From NCBI GenBank assembly GCA_030440445.1, contig CP098528.1, positions 3,224,001-3,288,000 of the forward strand: 64,000 bases of DNA. Reading direction: 5' to 3'. Below, piece by piece: positions 30,048-38,053 of the stretch (its first letter is position 1; each line of letters starts with the position of its first letter). Under the pieces are notes generated by a model that had not been told where the DNA came from, did not search any database, and worked only from the letters and a program-made list of their open reading frames with translations. The position numbers and the translations under genes are program-made. This stretch comes from Halomonas sp. KG2. GTDB taxonomy: Bacteria > Pseudomonadota > Gammaproteobacteria > Pseudomonadales > Halomonadaceae.

Positions 30048-31337
30048 CTAAAACGCTTTTGGAAACACTAATTGCGGTAAATACAGAAAGACGCTTGGCA
30101 GTAGTATCATGGCGATAATTATCGACATAATGAGCACTATTAGCGGTATTACTGCCATAAAAGCACGCGGCATGGAAACTTCGCCAATCTGTGTTGCGAT
30201 AAGCAGACAAATACCATAGGGAGGCGTAATCAACCCTAGGGTGAGCGATAAAATCACTACCAGCGCCATATGGACCTGGTTGATATCAGCCGCGATACAC
30301 AGTCCCTGAATAATGGGGAGGAAGATAATAACTGCCGTCACCGGGCTGAGAACGGTTCCAATCACTAACATGAACAGCATCACCAACAGCATGATGCCCA
30401 CCCGCGATTGCGTTACGGTGAGGATAAAGTTAGCGACCTCCTGAGCGATCCCCAAGTACGAAATCAGCCACCCCATAATGCCTGCGGAAGCAACAGCAAA
30501 CATCGGTAACGAAAAGGCTACAACCGAATCTGACAAAATGCCGGGAAGCTGCCTAAAACGTATCGCTCGATAAAAAACAAAGGCCAACAACACGCCTACT
30601 AAGACCGCTACCGAAGCCGCTTCCGTAGCAGTGAATACGCCTAGGGTGATGCCACCTAGCACCACTAGCGGCAGCACCATAGGTGGAGCAGCGGTGATCG
30701 CTGTACGCCCCATTTGGCGGAAAGAGAACTTACCCGTTGCTTTAATATCGTGCTTTCTCGCGATGTAATACACATATCCCATCTGCATCAAACCGACGAG
30801 TATCCCTGGCAGAATGCCCCCCATAAACAGAGCACCCACTGATACATTGCCAAAGGCACCGTAAATTACCATGAGAATCGAGGGTGGAATGATCCCTCCC
30901 AGCACAGACGATGCTGCCGTCAATGCCACAGCAAACGGCGCGGGATAGCCCGACTTCTTCATCGCAGGAATGAGCACCGCCCCCACGCTGGCAGTATCTG
31001 CAGCTGCAGACCCCGAAAGGCTGGCGAACATCATGGATACCATGACATTGATGTGGCCCAGACCGCCGCGAACATGCCCAACGGTGCTATCCGCAAAGCG
31101 CAGCAGGCGGTCGGTGATGCCCCCGTCGTTCATCAGGCGCCCTAACAATAGGAAGAAAGGCACGGCCAGTAACGGGAATGAGTTAATGCTGGCAAACATC
31201 TGATTAACGACCGAGGTTAAAGGCAGCCCCAATTGCATGATCGTCAATATGGAAGCCAAACCAATAGCAAAAGCGATAGGGACACTTAGGCCGATAAGAA
31301 TCAGAAAACTGCCAATCAAGGTAATCAATGGACTCAT
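30048..31337 (-). CDS. dctM: TRAP transporter large membrane subunit (DctM)
   Basis: The 429-residue protein has about twelve hydrophobic helices and DctM stretches such as PLLAVPFFLLLGRLMNDGG, GSAAADTASVGAVLIPAM and LSLTLGLITPPYGICLL. It carries the substrate across the inner membrane using the Na+ gradient, with DctQ and the binding protein. It overlaps dctQ by four bases (ATGA) and is the last gene of the minus-strand set. Confidence 0.93.
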   Translation of the reverse strand: MSPLITLIGSFLILIGLSVPIAFAIGLASILTIMQLGLPLTSVVNQMFASINSFPLLAVPFFLLLGRLMNDGGITDRLLRFADSTVGHVRGGLGHINVMVSMMFASLSGSAAADTASVGAVLIPAMKKSGYPAPFAVALTAASSVLGGIIPPSILMVIYGAFGNVSVGALFMGGILPGILVGLMQMGYVYYIARKHDIKATGKFSFRQMGRTAITAAPPMVLPLVVLGGITLGVFTATEAASVAVLVGVLLAFVFYRAIRFRQLPGILSDSVVAFSLPMFAVASAGIMGWLISYLGIAQEVANFILTVTQSRVGIMLLVMLFMLVIGTVLSPVTAVIIFLPIIQGLCIAADINQVHMALVVILSLTLGLITPPYGICLLIATQIGEVSMPRAFMAVIPLIVLIMSIIIAMILLPSVFLYLPQLVFPKAF

Positions 31338-31840
31338 GATTCGGGGGCCTCTCCACCACTGGCCGCATCTCTACCAGCACGCAGCTTAGCGATATCATCG
31401 CGAATAGTCTCAATAGAAAATAGCAACATGGAGATACCTGCTACGGGGATCGCGGCGAACACATAGGCCATGGGCGTACCTAAGGCTACCGAGCGTCGGT
31501 TCCAGCCCATATCCACCAGTACATTACCGTGCACAATCAGTACATAGATCACGGGCAGACAGGCGAGGCTACCGAATAAGCGTAATACGCGCTGAGTAAT
31601 AACAAAGCTTGGAGGGAACACGTCCACCACATAGTGCCTACGCTTACGCAGTGCAATGGCCGCGCCAATAAAGACCGCCCAAATGAAACAAGCCATAGCA
31701 ACTTCATCGGTCCACGATACTGATATTTTCAGGTAGTTACGTGCCACCACCTGATAGAGCACCGTTAGGATAAAGGCTGCAAACAGCGAGCCCGCGATAA
31801 ATGTCAGGAGTTTCTCCAACAGATCGTTTATTTTCCGCAT
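31334..31840 (-). CDS. dctQ: TRAP transporter small membrane subunit (DctQ)
   Basis: The 168-residue protein has four hydrophobic helices and the family pattern (LYQVVARNYLKISVSWTDE, then WAVFIGAAIALRKRRHYVVD). ATG 31840 is chosen because the family begins shortly before the first helix and AGGG lies upstream; the open frame to 31939 would overlap the dctP end. It lies 76 bases after dctP and overlaps dctM by four bases. Confidence 0.92.
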   Translation of the reverse strand: MRKINDLLEKLLTFIAGSLFAAFILTVLYQVVARNYLKISVSWTDEVAMACFIWAVFIGAAIALRKRRHYVVDVFPPSFVITQRVLRLFGSLACLPVIYVLIVHGNVLVDMGWNRRSVALGTPMAYVFAAIPVAGISMLLFSIETIRDDIAKLRAGRDAASGGEAPES

Positions 31841-31916
31841 TTTTCTGCCCTTACATTGGCGCACTGCTTTCAGATGAGACACAAAGCAGCACGCCAAAGC
31901 GCTGATGGATCGCGGT

Positions 31917-32903
31917 TTACAGGTTGCGAATCGTGTCAAGCAGCTCAGTCAAACCACGTTCCTCAGCAAACTCGTCATGCAGAGGAACGACCGCATCAAT
32001 GAAGGCCTGCTTGTCGACTTCAGTCACCGTTACACCTAGCTCCTCGAATTCCTGAATAAACTCCGCATCGTACTCCACTCCTTTTTCAGTGCCGAACTCA
32101 CCCGCATTCTGGGCCGCATTGAGAATGATGGCCTGATCCTCTTCCGAGAAGCGGTTAAAGCGGTTCTCACTGATGGAAATATGGCTCATCATCACCTGGT
32201 GTTCGGTTTTGGCATGATAAGGAGCTACTTCATAAAGGCGGCTTGAGTAATAACCACTGATGGTGCTCTCGAAGGCCCCCACTACGCCGGTTTGCAGGCC
32301 AGTGTAGATTTCTGTCCATGGTAGCGATGTCGTCAACGCACCGACTGATTGCCACATATCAGCATCCAGGCGGGAACCAGTCACACGCATCTTGATACCT
32401 TGCAGATCAGAGGGCTGGGTGACAGGTCCGGTATTGGTACTTAAATTGCGCGTTCCCCCTCCTGTCAGACTCAACAACTTCAAGCCTACGCCTGACTCCT
32501 GCATAGCGTTGGCGAAGTAGTCAAACACGGGCGAGTCTGGAGAGGTGGCAGCCCGGAATTTATCCATATCTTCAAACAGATAATTAAGACTGAAAATTTC
32601 AAATTCAGGGGTATACGGCGAAATATTCATCACACCGCCAATGATCATATCGGTAGTACCGATACGAATCTCATCGACCATTGTCTGGTCATTACCTAAT
32701 TGGCCACCTGGGAAAATCTGTACATCGATACGCCCATCGGTCGCTTCTGCTACTTCGGCTTTAAACGCTTCAGCAGCATCAATCCATGGGTGAGGAGCAC
32801 TTACTACCGTGCCCAAGCGCAAGGTTTCTGCCATAGCAGGGGAAATAAAAAGCATGGAAGTTGCGGCTGCCAGGGCCAAGCGCGAAAACGTACGTTTTGT
32901 CAT
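31917..32903 (-). CDS. dctP: TRAP transporter periplasmic substrate-binding protein (DctP)
   Basis: The 328-residue protein has a signal peptide (cleavage probable after AMA, about residue 25) and the DctP fold. The conserved Arg that binds a carboxylate lies in IKMRVTGSR (about residue 170). A carboxylated substrate is therefore likely, but its identity cannot be read. AGAGGAAC lies about seven bases before ATG 32903. Its upstream leader holds four 17-bp repeats. It is the first TRAP gene of the block and probably serves the catabolic genes upstream. Confidence 0.9.
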   Translation of the reverse strand: MTKRTFSRLALAAATSMLFISPAMAETLRLGTVVSAPHPWIDAAEAFKAEVAEATDGRIDVQIFPGGQLGNDQTMVDEIRIGTTDMIIGGVMNISPYTPEFEIFSLNYLFEDMDKFRAATSPDSPVFDYFANAMQESGVGLKLLSLTGGGTRNLSTNTGPVTQPSDLQGIKMRVTGSRLDADMWQSVGALTTSLPWTEIYTGLQTGVVGAFESTISGYYSSRLYEVAPYHAKTEHQVMMSHISISENRFNRFSEEDQAIILNAAQNAGEFGTEKGVEYDAEFIQEFEELGVTVTEVDKQAFIDAVVPLHDEFAEERGLTELLDTIRNL

Positions 32904-32927
32904 GGGGACGTTCCTCTTATATGTTTA

Positions 32928-32995
32928 CTAGCGGTCTATGGGTGCTAACTGTCTATAGGTACTAACTGCCGATAGTGACTAGCTGCCGATAGATA
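32928..32995. repeat. Four 17-bp tandem repeats upstream of dctP
   Basis: Four degenerate head-to-tail copies occupy 32928-32944, 32945-32961, 32962-32978 and 32979-32995. Each starts CTA on the plus strand and shares a CTATAG/CGATAG core, for example CTAACTGCCGATAGTGA. They start 25 bases upstream of the dctP ATG, within the 140-bp gap that follows the CMD genes. They could be operator sites or simple slippage repeats. Confidence 0.8.
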
Positions 32996-33042
32996 CTCGC
33001 CAGGGATGTGCCAACGTTTTAAAAAGCGGGTGCTTGCTTAAG

Positions 33043-33621
33043 CTATGCTCCCGATACAGGTTCACCAAGGGTGTGCATAAGCCGGTTTGCCCAGCCAAAC
33101 AGAGTGGTTGAGAGGGTAAGATCCAAAATTTCCTGATCATCCAGCCCTGCTTCACGTAGGCTGGCAATATCATCTTCGGTTACTTGGGGAGGACACTCAG
33201 AGAGCCGCATGCCAAACTTAAGGATGGCACGCTGACGAGCATCGATATCCGCCTTTTCGCCATTGAAGAAGATCTCCTGCATCACCCGCTCATCACGCGT
33301 CAGGTTGTTATAACGCTGAGCATGCACAGCCGCGCAGTAGATACAGCGGTTGACGACCGATGCTGCCACCGCTCCCAGTTCCCGCTCTTCACGGGATAGA
33401 CCACCCTTGTCATACATGATGCCGTTAAATAGAGACGTGCGAATACGCAGCGGCTCAGGATCATGCGCCAACACCAATACATAGTCGGAAATTTTGGTGT
33501 TGGAAGGCGTCTCTTTCAGCGCTTCCCGTTGAGCAGGTGTCGCCTGATCAAAATCAATCGGCGTGATATGGGGACGCCACGTGGGTACCCGGGTAGTGAA
33601 CTTGTGAATGACACGACTCAT
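33043..33621 (-). CDS. AhpD/CMD-fold peroxidase-related protein with CxxC
   Basis: The 192-residue protein belongs to the carboxymuconolactone decarboxylase/AhpD superfamily. The redox motif C-I-Y-C-A-A-V-H is present (C93, C96, H100), with E80/E81 upstream, as in alkylhydroperoxidase-like enzymes. It resembles the uncharacterised peroxidase-related family often paired with a second CMD protein. Its start overlaps the stop of the upstream CMD gene by four bases (ATGA). It may reduce a peroxide or a disulfide formed by the neighbouring flavoenzyme; this is inference. Confidence 0.82.
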   Translation of the reverse strand: MSRVIHKFTTRVPTWRPHITPIDFDQATPAQREALKETPSNTKISDYVLVLAHDPEPLRIRTSLFNGIMYDKGGLSREERELGAVAASVVNRCIYCAAVHAQRYNNLTRDERVMQEIFFNGEKADIDARQRAILKFGMRLSECPPQVTEDDIASLREAGLDDQEILDLTLSTTLFGWANRLMHTLGEPVSGA

Positions 33622-34112
33622 TGGTTTTTCCCCATCACACTCAGCACAGCAGCAACGCGCAGCTGGTAGTTAACGAAAGCAACCAGCCCGGCTAAGCGGA
33701 CAATATCTGCTTCATCAATGCCTGCGGCACGTAGCGAACCGATTGTTGCTTCGCTGGCATCCCGTGGTCGTTCGGTGACCAAATCAACGTAATCCACCAT
33801 CGCAACCAAACGCTGGTTATCCGCCGGTGGCATTTGCCCTGGAAGAGCCAGTTGGTAAGGGTCGGCATCATCGCCATACCCGGCAAGCAAATCAGCATAG
33901 TGCTGTGTCAGCCCTGCTTGCTGGCAAATTCTCGCCATACGACATGCCAGCGCCGCTCTTAAGCTGGCGGGCAGGTTCCCGGCATCACTGGGTAGCAGCG
34001 CTGCTTCATAGGATGCTTGTGTCAGCTCCATCAACTTGCCGCGCATGGTCAGGGCTTCGGCCAGCGGGCCGCTGCTGGGCACGCCAGCGGCTGTTTCCAG
34101 TACATGTGACAT
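33618..34112 (-). CDS. CMD-domain protein lacking the CxxC motif
   Basis: The 164-residue protein has the helical CMD pattern (ASLRAALACRMARICQQAG, later IGSLRAAGIDEADIVRLAGLVAFVNYQLR). The CxxC motif of active AhpD proteins is absent: its two nearby Cys are spaced six residues apart. It resembles the companion subunit of the CMD pair seen in other proteobacteria. AAGGAAC lies five bases before ATG 34112. It is translationally coupled with the CxxC-bearing partner, suggesting a hetero-oligomer. Confidence 0.75.
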   Translation of the reverse strand: MSHVLETAAGVPSSGPLAEALTMRGKLMELTQASYEAALLPSDAGNLPASLRAALACRMARICQQAGLTQHYADLLAGYGDDADPYQLALPGQMPPADNQRLVAMVDYVDLVTERPRDASEATIGSLRAAGIDEADIVRLAGLVAFVNYQLRVAAVLSVMGKNQ

Positions 34113-34160
34113 TTTGGTTCCTTAACATTGCAATACAAAGACGATGTTAGCGCTACGCAT

Positions 34161-35615
34161 TCAAGACAATGGGGAAGGCTCCCACTCATCCCCCAGTAGT
34201 TCCGGAGAGTCGTAGTGTTCGAGTAGCTGCCAGTGGCGTTCAATGTCTTCTCGATAAAAGCCTGCGGCAATTGCACCTGCCAACCAGCTGGCTCCTTCGC
34301 TGATCCCAGGAATGTCACCGCTGACTTTGCCTAAGCTAATAGAGGCGCCATAGTTAAAGCAGTGGATATTACGCAGCCAGGGGGCCGCTCCTGGCTCTCG
34401 TTCTTGGAAGGCAAAGTCGCGATCCACGTAAGGAAAATTGCCCAGCTCCTCATGCTGAAGCTCGGCGGGTGGCTGATATCGATCACGCCACAGCAGGATA
34501 CGATCGGCATACCCTGCCAGCTCGGTACGGGCCAGTGGGTCAACTTCAAACCCAGTTCCCAGAATCAGAAAGTCGCAGCGAACCTGTTTGCCCTGCTGGG
34601 TCGTGATCACCACTTCCGACCCTTCAACTCGAATATTTTCAATGCCACAACCAAAGTGAAAATAAGCATTCTCATGGCGGCTGACGCGCAACGTCGAGCC
34701 ACGAGGAGGCGGCGTCTGAGTGATAAAAGAGTAATGCATAATGCGCCAGCGCCACTCATCCGGCAGTGTTGCGTAGCCATGAGTAAAGCCATAGGAGCCA
34801 ATACCCATCATTTTGTTGATTGTCGGCATCTGCTGACGGCGAATCAGGAAGCGAACCTCGCTGGCGCCATGCTCCAGCGCCTCAGCAGCATTATCAATCG
34901 CCGAGGCGCCTACCCCCACCACGACCACACGCTTCCCTTTAAGGGCAGTAAAGTCGATATCGTCCGCCGTGTGTGCCCAGCTAGATTCCGGCAAACCAGC
35001 AACGAAATCGGGAATCTTGGGGGCACCGGTACCTTCACGGCCAGTCGCCATAATCAGTTTACGTGTTAGAACACGTTCAGCCGTCGCGCCTGGGCCAGAA
35101 AGCTCAAGACTGAGTAGCTCTCCCTCGGGCTTAACATGCTCAACCTTGACACTATTTTCGACCGGCAGGTTGAGAACTTCACGGTACCAGCAAAGGTATT
35201 CCATCCAGGTAGGTCGCGGAATCTTGTCAAGAATTTCCCAAGCCTCGGTGCCAAACTGCGCCTCATACCAAGCCCGGAAGGTCAGTGAGGCAAACCCATA
35301 GCTGGGTCCTGGTAATGTTTTCGGCGAACGCAGTGTCTCCATGCGGGCATAGTTCATCCAGGGCCCTTCTTTACCCGCCGGGTTGCGATCAAAAATACGG
35401 ATATTGGAGATGCCTCCCGACAGTAGCGCGAAAGCCGCCACTAAACCGCACTGCCCCCCCCCCACAATCACGACATCGTAAACGTGCCGCCCATCCTCTC
35501 TCTCTAATGGGGGAACCCAATTAGCAGGTGGCAGGTTCAGACAGGCGAGGTCGTGCTTCACACGTGCATTCAAGGCTTCAAGGCCGGCACCGGCCAAAGA
35601 GGGAGTGAGGGTCAT
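34161..35615 (-). CDS. FAD/NAD(P)-binding oxidoreductase, flavin monooxygenase-like
   Basis: The 484-residue protein has an FAD Rossmann motif (VVIVGGGQCGLVAA, about residues 47-60) and an NAD(P) motif (VVVVGVGASAIDNAAEA, about 230-246), the two-dinucleotide-domain plan of class B flavin monooxygenases. An ATGR-type stretch (LIMATGREGTG) lies between them. It may oxygenate a sulfur or nitrogen atom of the pathway substrate. It overlaps the upstream PLP enzyme gene by four bases (ATGA), so it belongs to the same operon. The true substrate is unknown. Confidence 0.8.
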   Translation of the reverse strand: MTLTPSLAGAGLEALNARVKHDLACLNLPPANWVPPLEREDGRHVYDVVIVGGGQCGLVAAFALLSGGISNIRIFDRNPAGKEGPWMNYARMETLRSPKTLPGPSYGFASLTFRAWYEAQFGTEAWEILDKIPRPTWMEYLCWYREVLNLPVENSVKVEHVKPEGELLSLELSGPGATAERVLTRKLIMATGREGTGAPKIPDFVAGLPESSWAHTADDIDFTALKGKRVVVVGVGASAIDNAAEALEHGASEVRFLIRRQQMPTINKMMGIGSYGFTHGYATLPDEWRWRIMHYSFITQTPPPRGSTLRVSRHENAYFHFGCGIENIRVEGSEVVITTQQGKQVRCDFLILGTGFEVDPLARTELAGYADRILLWRDRYQPPAELQHEELGNFPYVDRDFAFQEREPGAAPWLRNIHCFNYGASISLGKVSGDIPGISEGASWLAGAIAAGFYREDIERHWQLLEHYDSPELLGDEWEPSPLS

Positions 35616-37261
35616 GGCATCATCTCGGCTTGTGTCTGCATGGCCTGTTCGGCTTCATGGGGCCACCAGAACCAACGAACGGGTACATCTTCAGCATGGC
35701 GATTAGCGGGTAAAGGCAAGGCTTTCGCCAGTTCAACCAATTCAAGCGCTCTGGCAAAGCAATCAAGTACTGTGGCCTCGTCAGCTGTTCCAACAGATGC
35801 ATCCTTAGTGAAAAGCGTATCCAATAGGCATGGCGTTACTGACTCTTCGGATTGAGCTGACGCATCAGGGCGCTGGGCAACCCAAACACCACTATGTTCA
35901 TCCACAGAGTAAAGTTTCATTAATACTGGGGCATAACGCGCAATAAACTCGACCGCTGATATTACATAGTTAGCCGACTCATTGCTAAAAAAGAAGTTAA
36001 ATCCGAGTCTTACCCAACCTGGGCGATATATGCTTCTACCTTTTTGGACTAACGCTTCATGCGCTGCAGCCGTATCACTATCAATGGAAAGCAGTTCATG
36101 ACCATAAGGGCCCGCGCAGGAACAGCCACCTCTAGCCTGAATACCGAATAGGTCATTCAGCATGGCAACCACGAGGTTATGGTGTATCGCCCTTTCTCCA
36201 GCAGTGACATTGAACGAGAAGATGGCCAGCCTGGGCGCATTAAGTGAGCCAAGCAGGTTTAGGTTGGCTATTTTTTGCCAGCGTGCCACCGCCATGGCCA
36301 CCAACTCTTTCTCGCGCAGTTCAATGGTCTCAGTGCCAACTTTTGCTTTGATACGGAACGCCAACCCCGCGCGAATGTCGCCCAAAATATTAGGCGTACC
36401 CGCTTCCTCCCGACGCTCGACATTCTGAACATAGCGATGATGGGAGGCAGTTACATAGGATACCGTGCCGCCACCTGAAATAGATGGCTTCGCATTGCAG
36501 CACACCGCTTTGCGAATCACCAGCACGCCGGAACTTCCAGGTCCACCAACAAACTTATGAGGGGAAAGGAAGACGGCATCCAAATGATCGCCTTGGCCGC
36601 TGCCTGCCATATTGATCGCGACATAGGGCCCACTTGCCGCATAGTCGAACACAGCCAAGCCGCCATATTGGTGCGCTAACTTGGCTATCTGGGCCACGGG
36701 CGACAAAATCCCCGTTACATTCGAAGCAGCCGAAAACGCCACGACTTTAACTTCCCGCTCGGCATGTGCCTGCAATTGCTGTTCTAGTATTCCCAGATCA
36801 ACAAGACCATGGCTATCCAGAGGAGTACGTACCAGATCAACATCGCACTCACGCCATACCAGGTCATTGGAGTGATGCTCATAGGGGCCAACGAAAACAA
36901 CCGGTTTGGAGACCTTCGAAGTCACTTGCCCATGGGTCAACTCAAGAATGCGACAGCAACGATCTATCGCCGCGGTTGCACCAGCACCAGCAAAAATGAC
37001 CGCATATTCGTCATCAGCACCTACAGACTCCGCCACAGCTTGGCGAGCAGCTTCCCGTAGCCGCGTGGTCATTTTACCGGTGTAAGAGGTTTCTGTATGC
37101 GTATTGGCATACAGAGGCAACACCTCCTCCTGCATTGCCCGCTCGACGATATCCAACGCCCTTCCCGATGCCGTGTAATCGGCATAGAGCAAGGGGCAGT
37201 CTCCAAATGGGCCGGGGATCAAGCGCCCTTCTCCAATGACCCCACTCTGTAGGCGCTCCAT
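35612..37261 (-). CDS. Class V aminotransferase fold PLP enzyme, cysteine desulfurase-like
   Basis: The 549-residue protein has a class V PLP fold: the pyridoxal lysine in LSPHKFVGGPGSSG (K236), the cofactor Asp in AVFDYAASGP (D206) and His in GPYEHHSNDL. A Cys-rich loop RGGCSCAGPYGH (C380, C382) sits where desulfurases and selenocysteine lyases carry their persulfide Cys. A C-terminal extension of about 140 residues is longer than SufS or IscS. I start it at ATG 37261, four bases after the regulator stop; the longer frame would overlap that gene by 71 bases. It probably breaks a C-S or C-N bond of an amino-acid-like substrate. Confidence 0.78.
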   Translation of the reverse strand: MERLQSGVIGEGRLIPGPFGDCPLLYADYTASGRALDIVERAMQEEVLPLYANTHTETSYTGKMTTRLREAARQAVAESVGADDEYAVIFAGAGATAAIDRCCRILELTHGQVTSKVSKPVVFVGPYEHHSNDLVWRECDVDLVRTPLDSHGLVDLGILEQQLQAHAEREVKVVAFSAASNVTGILSPVAQIAKLAHQYGGLAVFDYAASGPYVAINMAGSGQGDHLDAVFLSPHKFVGGPGSSGVLVIRKAVCCNAKPSISGGGTVSYVTASHHRYVQNVERREEAGTPNILGDIRAGLAFRIKAKVGTETIELREKELVAMAVARWQKIANLNLLGSLNAPRLAIFSFNVTAGERAIHHNLVVAMLNDLFGIQARGGCSCAGPYGHELLSIDSDTAAAHEALVQKGRSIYRPGWVRLGFNFFFSNESANYVISAVEFIARYAPVLMKLYSVDEHSGVWVAQRPDASAQSEESVTPCLLDTLFTKDASVGTADEATVLDCFARALELVELAKALPLPANRHAEDVPVRWFWWPHEAEQAMQTQAEMMP

Positions 37262-37265
37262 CCAC

Positions 37266-37733
37266 TCACGAGAGATCGCCGAGGGGGAGCTCGGTGGTTT
37301 TCTTGACTTGTTCCATTGAGAAGCACGATGTGACATTACTGAGCTCTATTTTCGCAATCAGCCTTTTATAAAAGGCGTCATAAGATTGGTTATTACGCGT
37401 AATGACCTTGAGTAAGTAGTCGTATTCACCTGCGAGACGATTAACTTCTACGATCTCAGGAAAGTTTTTAACCGTTTCCTGAAATGTATCAAGCCAAGCT
37501 TGGTTGTGTTTATCCGTTTTAACCATCACAAACACAGTAAGACTAAGATCCAATTTCTCAGGGTTCAGTACGGCAATTCTTTTTTCTATAATTCCGTCTT
37601 TTTCCAGCTTTTGTATTCGCCGCCAACACGGCGTAACAGAGAGACCAACCCCTTCTGCAAGCTGTGCAATAGAAAGACTATCATCGCGCTGAAGCTGTTC
37701 AAGAATTTTCAAATCAAAACGATCAATAAGCAA
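37266..37733 (-). CDS. Lrp/AsnC-family regulator, DecR-like
   Basis: The 155-residue protein has an AsnC helix-turn-helix (about residues 5-62, including LAEGVGLSVTPCWRRIQKLE) and a RAM effector domain. It closely resembles DecR (YbaO) of E. coli, a cysteine-responsive activator: both share TPCWxR, AGEYDYL, YDEFYKRL-type and FxMEQxKxTTxLP segments. The start is TTG 37733 with GGGGG nine bases upstream. It is first in the minus-strand operon and has a palindrome directly upstream, consistent with autoregulation and control of the genes that follow. The cysteine or thiol ligand is inferred from similarity. Confidence 0.85.
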   Translation of the reverse strand: MLIDRFDLKILEQLQRDDSLSIAQLAEGVGLSVTPCWRRIQKLEKDGIIEKRIAVLNPEKLDLSLTVFVMVKTDKHNQAWLDTFQETVKNFPEIVEVNRLAGEYDYLLKVITRNNQSYDAFYKRLIAKIELSNVTSCFSMEQVKKTTELPLGDLS

Positions 37734-37753
37734 TTTATTTCCCCCACAAACAT

Positions 37754-37778
37754 TTATAAGGAATTTTATTCTTTATAA
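37754..37778. promoter_or_regulatory. Palindromic operator upstream of the DecR-like gene
   Basis: Two 11-bp arms, TTATAAGGAAT and ATTCTTTATAA, are inverted with a 3-base spacer and one mismatch. They lie 21-45 bases upstream of the TTG start. AT-rich palindromes of this size are typical of Lrp-family sites, so autoregulation is likely. Confidence 0.55.
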
Positions 37779-37940
37779 CCTTTGATCGATACGGTCAAGG
37801 GAAATAATTTTTCACCTCCAACTCTGTTGATTTCAACTAAGCATCTACTCCGGCTAAAAGGACATCCCAAAACGGTGCAAAAAAATATGCTGCACCACAA
37901 AGAACAATACATAAAAGATTAAAATCGAAACCACTATGGT

Positions 37941-37978
37941 GTTAAAAGCATGGGGTTAAAAGCATGGCGTTAAAAGCA
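37941..37978. repeat. 14-bp tandem repeat, about three copies, in a 320-bp intergenic region
   Basis: GTTAAAAGCATGG(G/C) repeats at 37941, 37955 and 37969, the last copy partial. The surrounding region 37734-38053 is AT-rich, has no gene and contains the regulator palindrome at its left end. I see no RNA gene in it. Confidence 0.8.
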
Positions 37979-38053
37979 CACAATTGATTAAAACTCTTTG
38001 ATCGATCATGAATATATACGCCCTTGAACACGCACTCTTGAACATATCGCCCT

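Noticed and set aside
32928..32995. CRISPR-like or iteron origin repeats
   Set aside because: There are no spacers, no cas or replication genes and only four degenerate units; a regulatory or slippage origin is more likely.
37500..37778. Plus-strand open frame over the regulator
   Set aside because: It is antisense to the Lrp-family gene, has no features of its own and covers the operator region.
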